A DNA stretch of 13,567 bases from JAHECQ01 sp047638695 (GCA_047638695.1 JBLINY010000118.1:1-13567); one strand, 5' to 3'; shown: positions 7,000 through 13,567, counted from the stretch's first letter. The notes: generated by a model from the sequence alone, not told the origin. Program-made: numbers and translations.

Positions 7000-7821
7000 G
7001 TGACCGCCTTTACTTCGTCGACCGCAGCGCTTCGCCCGCTCATCATCAACTTCGCCCAGCGAGAAATGCGGTCACGTTACAAGCGAAGCCTGCTCGGCTG
7101 GCTGTGGTCGCTCATCAATCCAGCTTCGACTGTCGTCATCTACAGCCTCGTTTTCGGCGTCTTCCTTCGGACCGAACCTCCCGTCACGGCCAACGGGGAG
7201 GCCGAGCTCTTCGCCGTCTACCTCTTCACCGGGCTGGTCGTCTGGAACTTCTTCGCTGGCATCGTCAACGGCTCGATGGACTGGCTCGCTGGAGTCATGG
7301 ACCTGCGTAAGAAAGTCTACTTCCCCACTGAGACGGCCATTCTCGGCGGTGCGGTCGCCACAGCGGTGCAGACCATGTTCGAGATCGCCGTTCTGCTCAT
7401 TCTGATGCTTGCCCTTACAAACATCTCCTGGACCTTTCTGCTGCTCCCCTTCATCCTTTTGGGGGCGGGTTCGTTCGCTCTCGGCATCGGTTTCGTTGTA
7501 TCGGTCCTCAACGCTCGCTACCGCGATATCCGCTACCTCACTGGCATCGTGCTGAGCCTCCAGTTCTTCCTGATCCCAATCGTGTATCCGATCAGCTTGC
7601 TTGAGCAACCGGACATCGACACCTACGGACTACCGGCGCGAGAACTTGTGGGATGGAATCCAGTCAGCCAATTCGTGCAGGCAGCCCACGACGTCGTCTA
7701 CTTCCTTGAGGTGCCATCGGCCGGACGGGTCCTGGCCATGGTGCTCTATGCCACCATCTCACCCCTTTTTGGGCTGTGGTTCTTCCGTCGTCGAGCAATG
7801 GCCATCAGTGAGGAGCTGTAG
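7000..7821 (+). CDS. wzm: ABC-2 type polysaccharide/glycan exporter permease (Wzm)
   Basis: This 273-residue permease belongs to the O-antigen/teichoic-acid exporter family and would form the transmembrane channel for a lipid-linked glycan. Hallmarks are the N-terminal amphipathic connector RYKRSLLGWLWSLINP at 26-41 and NARYRDIRYL at 171-180, both typical of Wzm/TagG. About six hydrophobic segments lie near residues 36-54, 70-90, 115-140, 145-170, 182-200 and 243-262. It is followed 5 bp later by the ATPase gene, so the two form a standard wzm-wzt pair. The GTG start at 7000 gives the expected short cytoplasmic N-terminus. No Shine-Dalgarno sequence is present, and TACGAT at 6984-6989 suggests a leaderless or nearly leaderless transcript. 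In a Gram-positive actinobacterium the product would be a cell-wall or membrane-linked glycan rather than LPS O-antigen; the cargo itself is not identifiable. Confidence 0.93.
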   Translation: MTAFTSSTAALRPLIINFAQREMRSRYKRSLLGWLWSLINPASTVVIYSLVFGVFLRTEPPVTANGEAELFAVYLFTGLVVWNFFAGIVNGSMDWLAGVMDLRKKVYFPTETAILGGAVATAVQTMFEIAVLLILMLALTNISWTFLLLPFILLGAGSFALGIGFVVSVLNARYRDIRYLTGIVLSLQFFLIPIVYPISLLEQPDIDTYGLPARELVGWNPVSQFVQAAHDVVYFLEVPSAGRVLAMVLYATISPLFGLWFFRRRAMAISEEL

Positions 7822-7826
7822 ATAAC

Positions 7827-9119
7827 GTGGCTCTCTCCTCAACCGGCCCATCGGCGGTTACCTCACCTGCGATTTCGATCGTTGATGTCTCGAAAAAGTT
7901 CTCGCTGTCTCGAGACCGGCCATCATCGATCAAAGAAGCGCTGCTCGGGGGTCGACGTTCGAACGACACCGATTTCTGGGCCCTCCGCAACGTCAGTTTC
8001 GATATTCCGAAGGGTTCGTTCTACGGCATCATTGGACATAACGGATCGGGCAAGAGCACTCTGCTTCGCCTGTGTGCCGGCATCCACAAGCCAACGTCGG
8101 GCCGCATCGACGTCGACGGCCGTGTCTCTGCTCTGCTGGAACTGGGGTCTGGTTTCCACCCCGACCTCACCGGTCGTGAGAACGTGTTTCTCAACGGGGC
8201 CATGCTTGGGCTCGGCAAGAAACAGATGGCTGCAGCCATCGACGAGATTGCCGAGTTCAGCGGCATCGGCGACTTCATCGACGCTCCCGTAAAGGTGTAC
8301 TCGAGCGGAATGCATGTTCGCCTCGGCTTCGCTATAGCGGTGCACGTCGAACCCGAGATCTTGCTCGTTGACGAGGTGCTTGCCGTCGGCGACGAAGAAT
8401 TCCAGCGGAAGTGTTTCGATCACATCTATTCGCTACGCCGTAAGGGCACGACGATCGTCTTGGTCTCCCACGACGCCGGCACGATGGAGACCCTGTGCGA
8501 CGAGGTGGCCTGGCTCGACCACGGCGAGCTCCAACAATCGGGCTCTCCCACGGGAACGATCGAGGCCTATCTGAACAAGGTCAACGCCCAAGAGAACGAA
8601 CGACTCTCCGAAGAAATCGAGGCTGCGACCGAGGCCGAACCCACCGTGCTGGCCGTTGATGACGCTCATCGCCGGGGGTCGGGCGAAATCCGGGTCACGA
8701 AGGTGACCTACCACGATGTCGACGGCTCGCCCCGCCAGTCGGCCGGCAGCGGCGATCCTCTCATCATTCGATTGTGGTATACGGCCGCAAGCACTGTTCG
8801 TCACCCTGTGTTCGGCATCGGGATCTACCACGAAAACGGCACCCACCTGGCCGGCCCCAACAACAAGTTGGCGGGTGTGGAGCAACCCATCATCGAGCCC
8901 GGCAGCGGCTTCCTCGACATCGAGGTCGACCGAATGACGCTGCTCCCTGGGATGTACTTCATCACTACCGGGGTGTACTCAGCCGATGTACTGCACTGTT
9001 TCGATAGCTGGGACCGGGCCCACAAAATGCCGGTGCAGCCCGGCTCGTCGATCGAACGCCATGGCATGCTCGAGCTTCCCAACCGGTGGACGACAGCCCG
9101 TCCACAAACCGGCAGCTGA
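7827..9119 (+). CDS. wzt: Glycan exporter ATPase with C-terminal carbohydrate-binding domain (Wzt)
   Basis: This 430-residue ABC ATPase pairs with the preceding permease. Motifs are Walker A GHNGSGKST at 70-78, a Q-loop-region LLELGSGFHPDLTGREN at 103-119 typical of the Wzt/TagH group, signature YSSGMHVRLGFA at 158-169, Walker B ILLVDEV at 178-184 and switch histidine VSHD at 213-216 (His215). After a charged linker (about 255-285), residues about 286-425 form a Wzt_C-like beta-sandwich (FGIGIYHENG, GFLDIEVDRMTLLPGMY). In E. coli O8/O9a and Klebsiella O12 this domain binds the modified chain end and gates export. Its presence implies a cargo with a recognisable terminal modification, which fits the methyltransferases nearby. 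The GTG start at 7827 follows a GGAG at 7812-7815 (spacing 11). The gene ends 3 bp before the convergent GT2 gene. Confidence 0.95.
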   Translation: MALSSTGPSAVTSPAISIVDVSKKFSLSRDRPSSIKEALLGGRRSNDTDFWALRNVSFDIPKGSFYGIIGHNGSGKSTLLRLCAGIHKPTSGRIDVDGRVSALLELGSGFHPDLTGRENVFLNGAMLGLGKKQMAAAIDEIAEFSGIGDFIDAPVKVYSSGMHVRLGFAIAVHVEPEILLVDEVLAVGDEEFQRKCFDHIYSLRRKGTTIVLVSHDAGTMETLCDEVAWLDHGELQQSGSPTGTIEAYLNKVNAQENERLSEEIEAATEAEPTVLAVDDAHRRGSGEIRVTKVTYHDVDGSPRQSAGSGDPLIIRLWYTAASTVRHPVFGIGIYHENGTHLAGPNNKLAGVEQPIIEPGSGFLDIEVDRMTLLPGMYFITTGVYSADVLHCFDSWDRAHKMPVQPGSSIERHGMLELPNRWTTARPQTGS

Positions 9120-9122
9120 AGA

Positions 9123-10805
9123 TCAGGCGGGTTCGACCGCCATTGGCCACGAGCGCGACTCGAATGTGCGACCGGTCAGTTCCCGAAGACGGGTGAGCGC
9201 CGTCGGCGGCGGAAGGTCCTCGACCCCATACCCGTGCAGGTTTCGGTTGTCCCATGGGTCGTTGTGCAACAGATGACGCCAGCGGTCGAGCAGCAGCAAA
9301 TGCTCCCACGATTCAACCGTGGACTCTCGGGTAGACGACTCGAAATGCACGAGACGGGTGCGGTTGTCGACCGCGGTCCGCCACCCTTGCGCCACCAACT
9401 TCAGACACAGGTCGACGTCATTGAAGTTCATGGGGAACGCCAACGAGAAGCCCCCAACTGCCTCGAATTTTGCTCGGCTCACACCGAGACAGGCGCCGGT
9501 CGCAGCCAGGGTGTTGATAGCCATATGCAGCGACTGAAAGCTGCCGCTGTCGTCGCCGTGCAGCCCCATCGAACGATGGCCCGGGCCGCCATGGCGCCCA
9601 ACCACACCGGCATGTTGAATCGTCCCGTCGTGGTACTCGAGGCGGCAGCCAACGGCCCCGATGTCGTCGATCTCGAGCAGCAACACCATGCGCTCGAGCC
9701 AGTCGGGCGTGATGACCTCGGTGTCATCGTTCAGGAAGAGGAGGAGATCTCCGTCGGCGTGACCCACGGCCATGTTGTTCGCGCCGGAAAAGCTGAAAGG
9801 TTCGGTGTCACGAACAATGCGAACTCGCCCCTGGCCAAGCTCGACCAATCGATGGCCCAGCTCGTCAGGAGCACCACGGTCGAGCACGACCAGAATTTCG
9901 TAGTTGGGGTAGCTCGACATGCCGACAACCGAAGCAATGGCGTTCTCGACCAGCAAAATCTCACGACCGCCAGCGATCCGTTTCGAACCACCGGTAAGAA
10001 CAATGATGCTGACCAGGGGGTGATCGGTCAGCGCCGGGTCGACCGTAACGGTCCACCGATGGCTAAGGGAGGCAACCGCAGGGATACCGACGCGGTCGAG
10101 ATGGCTCTGCACCGCATTCACACCCGCTTCGAAGGCCCAAAGCTTGGCCTCGGGGTCGAGAGCGGTCGACGTCTCGACCATCCGCCAGTGATAGAGCACG
10201 CGAGGGATGTGAGTGATCCGACGAGCTTGTTCGCTGGCTCGTAGTGCCAGATCGTGGTCCTGGGCGCCGTTGAATTCGGCCCGAAGGCCCCCCACCTTCT
10301 CGATCAAACTTCGGCGGTACCCAACGAGATGCCCGAGGTACATCTGGCTACGAAGCCGCTCCGGCGACCAGCCCGGCTTGTGAAATGGAGCAACCCGGAG
10401 TCCACCAGCATCCAGCTTGTCTTCGTCGGTGTACACAAGGTCGGTGTCGTCGAAGTCAGCAAAAGCCTGCTGCAGGGCATCAATGGCGCCGCGTTCGAGC
10501 ACGTCGTCGTTGTCGAGAAAGCAAACTACGTCCCCGGTGGCGAGACCGATCGCATCGTTGCTAGCGGCGACAATGCCACCCTGTTCGGCTCGGCGGTGGA
10601 GCACCACGCGCTCGTCGTCAAGTCGATCGAGGACCTCATCCACCGGACCAGGCTGCGGACCATCGGCAACGAGCAGCAGCTGCCAGTCCGACGACGATTG
10701 GGTCAGCACCGAATCGACGGCGGCTTGGAGGTGGGCGACTTCAGGTTGATAGACGGGGACAACAATCGAGACCGTTGGCACCGCAGCGTGCATCTCGTCG
10801 TGCAT
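9123..10805 (-). CDS. Two-domain GT2 glycosyltransferase, both active sites intact
   Basis: This 560-residue protein is built of two GT-A (GT2) domains of the rhamnosyltransferase/O-antigen type. Domain 1 (about 8-250) has SIVVPVYQPE at 13-22, AASNDAIGLATGD at 80-92, metal-binding LDNDD at 97-101 and catalytic-base region QDHDLALR at 182-189. Domain 2 (about 262-500) has VSIIVLTGG at 265-273, GANNMAVGHADGD at 341-353, LNDDTE at 358-363 and NDVDLCLKL at 462-470. Each domain thus keeps a DXD-like and an ED-like motif, so the protein may add two sugars in turn, perhaps as a chain polymerase. The start could be Met1 (10805) or Met5 (10793); a purine-rich GAAGAG immediately before Met1 would be better placed for Met5. 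It lies 4 bp downstream of the coiled-coil methyltransferase gene and is paralogous to the GT2 gene at 11898-13538. The sugars are unknown. Confidence 0.92.
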   Translation of the reverse strand: MHDEMHAAVPTVSIVVPVYQPEVAHLQAAVDSVLTQSSSDWQLLLVADGPQPGPVDEVLDRLDDERVVLHRRAEQGGIVAASNDAIGLATGDVVCFLDNDDVLERGAIDALQQAFADFDDTDLVYTDEDKLDAGGLRVAPFHKPGWSPERLRSQMYLGHLVGYRRSLIEKVGGLRAEFNGAQDHDLALRASEQARRITHIPRVLYHWRMVETSTALDPEAKLWAFEAGVNAVQSHLDRVGIPAVASLSHRWTVTVDPALTDHPLVSIIVLTGGSKRIAGGREILLVENAIASVVGMSSYPNYEILVVLDRGAPDELGHRLVELGQGRVRIVRDTEPFSFSGANNMAVGHADGDLLLFLNDDTEVITPDWLERMVLLLEIDDIGAVGCRLEYHDGTIQHAGVVGRHGGPGHRSMGLHGDDSGSFQSLHMAINTLAATGACLGVSRAKFEAVGGFSLAFPMNFNDVDLCLKLVAQGWRTAVDNRTRLVHFESSTRESTVESWEHLLLLDRWRHLLHNDPWDNRNLHGYGVEDLPPPTALTRLRELTGRTFESRSWPMAVEPA

Positions 10806-10809
10806 CTCT

Positions 10810-11901
10810 TCAGGCTCGGTCAGTCAGGCGGCGGTAGGGCGCCATGACGCCGCGTCCAACCTTCCATGTGGTGGACGTCTCGAGGTCATGTACTCGCTGC
10901 CTGGCCTTGGCCAACTCTTCGGTCAACGCCTCTGAATTCCCGGTTTCAAGCTGCTCGATGAGGGTGTCCCACGCCTCCTGATGATACCTGGCTGCTCCGA
11001 GCTCCGCCTCGACGGTTCGGAGCCGGGACACGATCGCTGCCCGTGAGGCTTCGGCCGCCACGGCGGTATCGCGGGCGATCAGAACGTCACGGTTCAGCTG
11101 CGCCTCACGGGCCGCGGCCGCTGTCTTCACCTCGCCCATTTGGGTCTCGAGTTCGTTTACTCGACGAAGGGTCGGATTGGCATCGCCCGAGGACTCGAGG
11201 AGATCGATACGGGCGTGCTGCTCGAGGACCGCATTGCGAAGTGCAACCGCCTCTTCCCGCAATCGCACGTTACTTCGCTCGTAGTCCTTCACGAGATAGG
11301 ACACCGGCTTGTCGGAACGAACAAACAGCCCGGCCCAAGGCGTCAGGTAGCTGGCGTCGTGATCGACATCTCGGAAGAACCCGAGCTCGGCCATGATCTC
11401 GGCCCAATATTCGGGCGGCTGCACGTTCACGTGGGTCGGTTCGGCGTGATCGTGAGGAGTCGTCGACAACAGCAATCGGTCGGTCGCATTGGTGAGATTC
11501 TCAAGGGCCCGCCGACCGTCGTCGGGAACCAGATGCTCGACCACCTCGACACAGGAGATGAGGTCGTAGGTTCCCTCAATCGGTTCGAGGGCTGAGCCGA
11601 CACGACAATGACCGACAGCCGATCCACCCACTTGGCTGATGGCGTACTCGGAAACATCAGTGCCCGATGCTTCGACCCGTCGATCTCGTAGCGCCTCGAC
11701 CAAGAATCCGAACGCGCAGCCAACATCGAGGGCTGTCTGGGGAGCGATGGATGACACGATGCGATCACCGACCTTGCCGAAGAAGGTGAGCCAGTGATCG
11801 TTTCGCTCGTAGGGAATACCGAGGTTCGATGCGTAGTACGAGGCCGTGTACAGCTCTTCGAGGGGTGGGCCGTCGGACGGTTCGGCGGTGTCAGTACTCA
11901 C
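10810..11901 (-). CDS. SAM methyltransferase with long C-terminal coiled coil (possible chain terminator)
   Basis: This 363-residue protein has two parts. Residues about 15-200 form a class I SAM methyltransferase: ALDVGCAFGFL at 58-68, SGTDVSEYA at 79-87, CVEVVEHL at 117-124 and LLLSTTPHDH at 143-152. Residues about 205-345 are highly charged, Ala/Leu/Glu-rich and nearly free of proline (one break near 238-246), as expected for a long coiled coil. The tail has STTWKVGRGVMAPYRRL at 343-359, a motif of the S-W-R-x-G type seen at the ends of many glycan-cluster glycosyltransferases and methyltransferases. The layout recalls WbdD, in which a capping methyltransferase is joined to a coiled-coil ruler, but no kinase domain is visible here. 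The GTG start at 11901 overlaps the upstream GT2 stop (GTGA). TAACCT at 11913-11908 is 6 nt before the GTG and may give a separate leaderless transcript. Confidence 0.9.
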   Translation of the reverse strand: MSTDTAEPSDGPPLEELYTASYYASNLGIPYERNDHWLTFFGKVGDRIVSSIAPQTALDVGCAFGFLVEALRDRRVEASGTDVSEYAISQVGGSAVGHCRVGSALEPIEGTYDLISCVEVVEHLVPDDGRRALENLTNATDRLLLSTTPHDHAEPTHVNVQPPEYWAEIMAELGFFRDVDHDASYLTPWAGLFVRSDKPVSYLVKDYERSNVRLREEAVALRNAVLEQHARIDLLESSGDANPTLRRVNELETQMGEVKTAAAAREAQLNRDVLIARDTAVAAEASRAAIVSRLRTVEAELGAARYHQEAWDTLIEQLETGNSEALTEELAKARQRVHDLETSTTWKVGRGVMAPYRRLTDRA

Positions 11902-13538
11902 GTGCTGAGGTTACTGCCCGAGTGTGGTTCGGCGTGCGACCTCCGAGCGGTCCATACGCGAGCTGCTGGCCGATGGCCCAGGTGTTCACGCAGTCTCTGC
12001 AGCGCCGGTGGGGTCGGCTGAGCTTCGTAGCCGGAGCATAGGTTTGGGTTGTCATACGGGTCGTCGCTAAGCACGTCGGCCCAGCGGCTCTGGAGCTCGT
12101 CGTCCTCCCATGACTCGCTGCCGGCTGACCTTGACGATGTCTCGAGGTGGCGAACGACGATCTGATTCGCCTGAATCGTCCGATACCCCTGCTGTTGGAG
12201 ACGCAGGCAAAGATCGAGATCGTTGTAGTTCAACGGGAACGACTCGGACATTCCCCCCACGGAGTCCCACACGGTGCGCCGAACGGCGAGGCAGGCACCG
12301 GTCACGGCCAACACATTCACCGGTGTCAGAAGCTCGTCTCGGTAGCCCCGATGCTGCCCTGGATACCCCCGGTATCGGTGGTCGGCCGTCCCGTGCCGGC
12401 CAAGAATTCCGCCGTGCTGGATCCGGCCATCGCCGTAGACCAATTTGGCACCGACGACTCCGACCTCAGGCTCTGTCGCGAGAGCGACCAGACCGGCGAG
12501 CCAATCGGCCTGCACCATCTCTGTGTCGTCGTTCAGCAACACCACGACCGCGCCATTGCTGGCCGCCACACCGAGGTTGCATGCGGCGGCAAAGTTGAAC
12601 GGCCGCTGGTCTTGGACGGCGACAATACGAGTATCCAGCGCCGCAATTCGCTGTTGCAGTTCGGAACTGGAGTGCTGGTCGAAGACGACAACGATCTCGA
12701 CATCCGCGTGGATGGTGGTGGATGACAGCGACGCGATGACGTTCGAGATGAGCTCGACCTCGACCCCATCGATCATGCGATGGCCACCACCTGTAGGGAT
12801 GACGAGGCTGACCGAGCCACGCGACCTGCTCACGCCACTGCGCGGATCGCCGACCGGGAAACCCAGCAGCTCGTCCGCTCCGACTCGATCTCGATGCGCT
12901 GCGACTAGCTGCTGTGAGACGTCACCCCAGGTGTCGACGCTCCGTCTGTGACAGAGCACCAGAGGCAGATGGGCGATCGTCTTGGCGGCTTCAGTAGCGC
13001 GCAGCGCCAACTCGAGAGTGGACGTCGCTGATGCCAGCGACGACAGGTCGATGGTCTCGAGGCATCGGCGGCTGTAGATGGTGAGACCCCCCAGATACAT
13101 CTGATGACGAAGCCGGTCGGGAGACCATGCGGGTTTGTAGAAGGGATCGTGGCGACGTCCTTCATCATTCAGCCGATCCTCATCGCCATACAGCACGTCG
13201 AGATCCGCGGTCAGCTCACTGGCAAGAAAGCGACTCGCCATGTCAGAGGCGACATCTCCCGCCAATATCAGGCCGACGTGCCCGATGTCTGCCTCGCCGA
13301 GTAGCCGCTCGACCCCGTCGCTGATCGACGTTGACACTACGCTCAGGCTGCAAAGGTCGCGGACCGAGGCTTCAGTTGCTTCAATTGCGGAATTGGGTGC
13401 GACGAAACGGTCATCGGTGAGGACGACAACACCGAGTCGCTCTGTTGCTCGGCTGTCCGATGGCGCTCGACTCGTCGCCAATCCAGCGGCTCGGCCGAAA
13501 CCGCCACCAATTGTGCCGCTTGCCACTCTCTCGATCAC
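11898..13538 (-). CDS. Two-domain GT2 glycosyltransferase with degenerate first domain (5' end uncertain)
   Basis: This protein is at least 546 residues and is a paralogue of the 9123-10805 product. Domain 2 (about 240-485) is intact: SVSLVIPTGGG at 242-252, AAACNLGVAASNG at 317-329, LLNDDTE at 334-340 and NDLDLCLRL at 439-447. Domain 1 (about 35-230) is recognisable by DEDRLNDEG (119-127), FYKPAWSPDRLRHQMYLGG (133-151) and LELALRATEAA (175-185), but lacks catalytic residues. The paralogue's LDNDD is replaced by LAGDV (92-96), and QDHDLALR by STLELALR (173-180). The AxNxG segment before the DXD is absent as well. The protein therefore likely keeps one active transferase domain. The GTG at 13538 is the first plausible start, but it lies in a 17-bp tandem repeat, has no Shine-Dalgarno sequence, and the frame stays open to the window edge, so the true start may be upstream. 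Confidence 0.85.
   Translation of the reverse strand: MIERVASGTIGGGFGRAAGLATSRAPSDSRATERLGVVVLTDDRFVAPNSAIEATEASVRDLCSLSVVSTSISDGVERLLGEADIGHVGLILAGDVASDMASRFLASELTADLDVLYGDEDRLNDEGRRHDPFYKPAWSPDRLRHQMYLGGLTIYSRRCLETIDLSSLASATSTLELALRATEAAKTIAHLPLVLCHRRSVDTWGDVSQQLVAAHRDRVGADELLGFPVGDPRSGVSRSRGSVSLVIPTGGGHRMIDGVEVELISNVIASLSSTTIHADVEIVVVFDQHSSSELQQRIAALDTRIVAVQDQRPFNFAAACNLGVAASNGAVVVLLNDDTEMVQADWLAGLVALATEPEVGVVGAKLVYGDGRIQHGGILGRHGTADHRYRGYPGQHRGYRDELLTPVNVLAVTGACLAVRRTVWDSVGGMSESFPLNYNDLDLCLRLQQQGYRTIQANQIVVRHLETSSRSAGSESWEDDELQSRWADVLSDDPYDNPNLCSGYEAQPTPPALQRLREHLGHRPAARVWTARRSHAEPHSGSNLST
11902..11913 (-). promoter_or_regulatory. Candidate internal leaderless -10 element before the coiled-coil methyltransferase
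   Basis: On the minus strand TAACCT occupies 11913-11908 and is followed by 6 nt and then the GTG start at 11901. This is the same spacing as at the GT2 gene start at 6909. It lies within the last codons of the upstream GT2 gene. No -35 resemblance is visible. Confidence 0.3.
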
Positions 13539-13567
13539 TGTGCTGTCTCGATCACTGTGCTGTCTCG
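13529..13567. repeat. 17-bp tandem repeat at the start of the GT2 gene, running off the window
   Basis: The unit tctcgatcactgtgctg occurs at 13529-13545 and 13546-13562, followed by the first five bases of a third copy at 13563-13567 where the window ends. On the minus strand each copy carries a GTG codon followed by ATCGAGA. The copy at 13538 is in frame with the GT2 gene; the next one is shifted, because 17 is not a multiple of three. Total copy number cannot be seen. Confidence 0.85.

Noticed and set aside
9126..9141. Small hairpin ggcgg/ccgcc near the wzt and GT2 stops as a terminator
   Set aside because: The stem is only 5 bp, there is no T-run, and it falls inside the GT2 coding region.
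9234..10244. Long open frame of 336 codons on the plus strand
   Set aside because: It lies antisense to the two-domain GT2 gene, which has full family motifs. Its translation resembles no protein family I know, and long antisense frames are common in high-GC coding DNA.
11898..13538. GT2 gene as a pseudogene because its first domain lacks catalytic residues
   Set aside because: There is no internal stop or frameshift, the second domain keeps all motifs, and landmark segments of domain 1 are conserved. A retained inactive domain explains this better.
1..13567. tRNA, rRNA, CRISPR array, insertion sequence or transposase
   Set aside because: Nearly all of the window is accounted for by protein-coding genes with recognised families. 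No repeat-spacer pattern, transposase motif or tRNA-like structure was seen by eye.

Overview
The window looks like chromosomal DNA from a high-GC actinobacterium. Most starts are GTG, gaps between genes are very short, and several genes carry an extended -10 type hexamer (TAnnnT) directly in front of a GTG start with no Shine-Dalgarno sequence. The DUF4214 repeat protein, MeaB, FkbM and ABC-exporter gene set would suit a member of the Acidimicrobiia (Ilumatobacter-like). That placement is an inference from gene style, not from any marker gene. No rRNA, tRNA, insertion sequence, CRISPR array or origin is visible.

Layout. (1) Plus strand, 1-3136: the 3' end of a secreted FG-GAP/VCBS protein with four C-terminal DUF4214 repeats, then meaB (G3E GTPase chaperone of methylmalonyl-CoA mutase), then an FkbM-family methyltransferase that overlaps meaB by GTGA. 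(2) Minus strand, 6909 down to 3108: a four-gene operon of a membrane-anchored GT2 glycosyltransferase, a GT4 glycosyltransferase, a SAM methyltransferase and a multi-spanning flippase-like protein (lysylphosphatidylglycerol-synthase TM family). (3) A 90-bp divergent control region, 6910-6999, with a perfect 16-bp direct repeat. (4) Plus strand, 7000-9119: wzm and wzt, an ABC exporter for a lipid-linked glycan, with a C-terminal carbohydrate-binding domain on Wzt. (5) Minus strand, 13538 down to 9123: a two-domain GT2 protein whose first domain looks catalytically dead, a SAM methyltransferase with a long C-terminal coiled coil, and a second two-domain GT2 protein with both active sites intact.

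Together, regions 2 to 5 read as an ABC-transporter-dependent surface glycan locus. Chains would be built on a lipid carrier at the inner face of the membrane by the GT2/GT4 enzymes, modified or capped by methyltransferases, and exported by Wzm/Wzt, with the Wzt C-domain possibly reading the chain end. No Wzx, Wzy or initiating glycosyltransferase is in the window. The most interesting points are the methyltransferase plus coiled-coil protein, which resembles in layout the WbdD chain terminator/ruler; the pseudo-glycosyltransferase domain; and the symmetric placement of the direct repeat over the presumed -35 positions of both divergent promoters.
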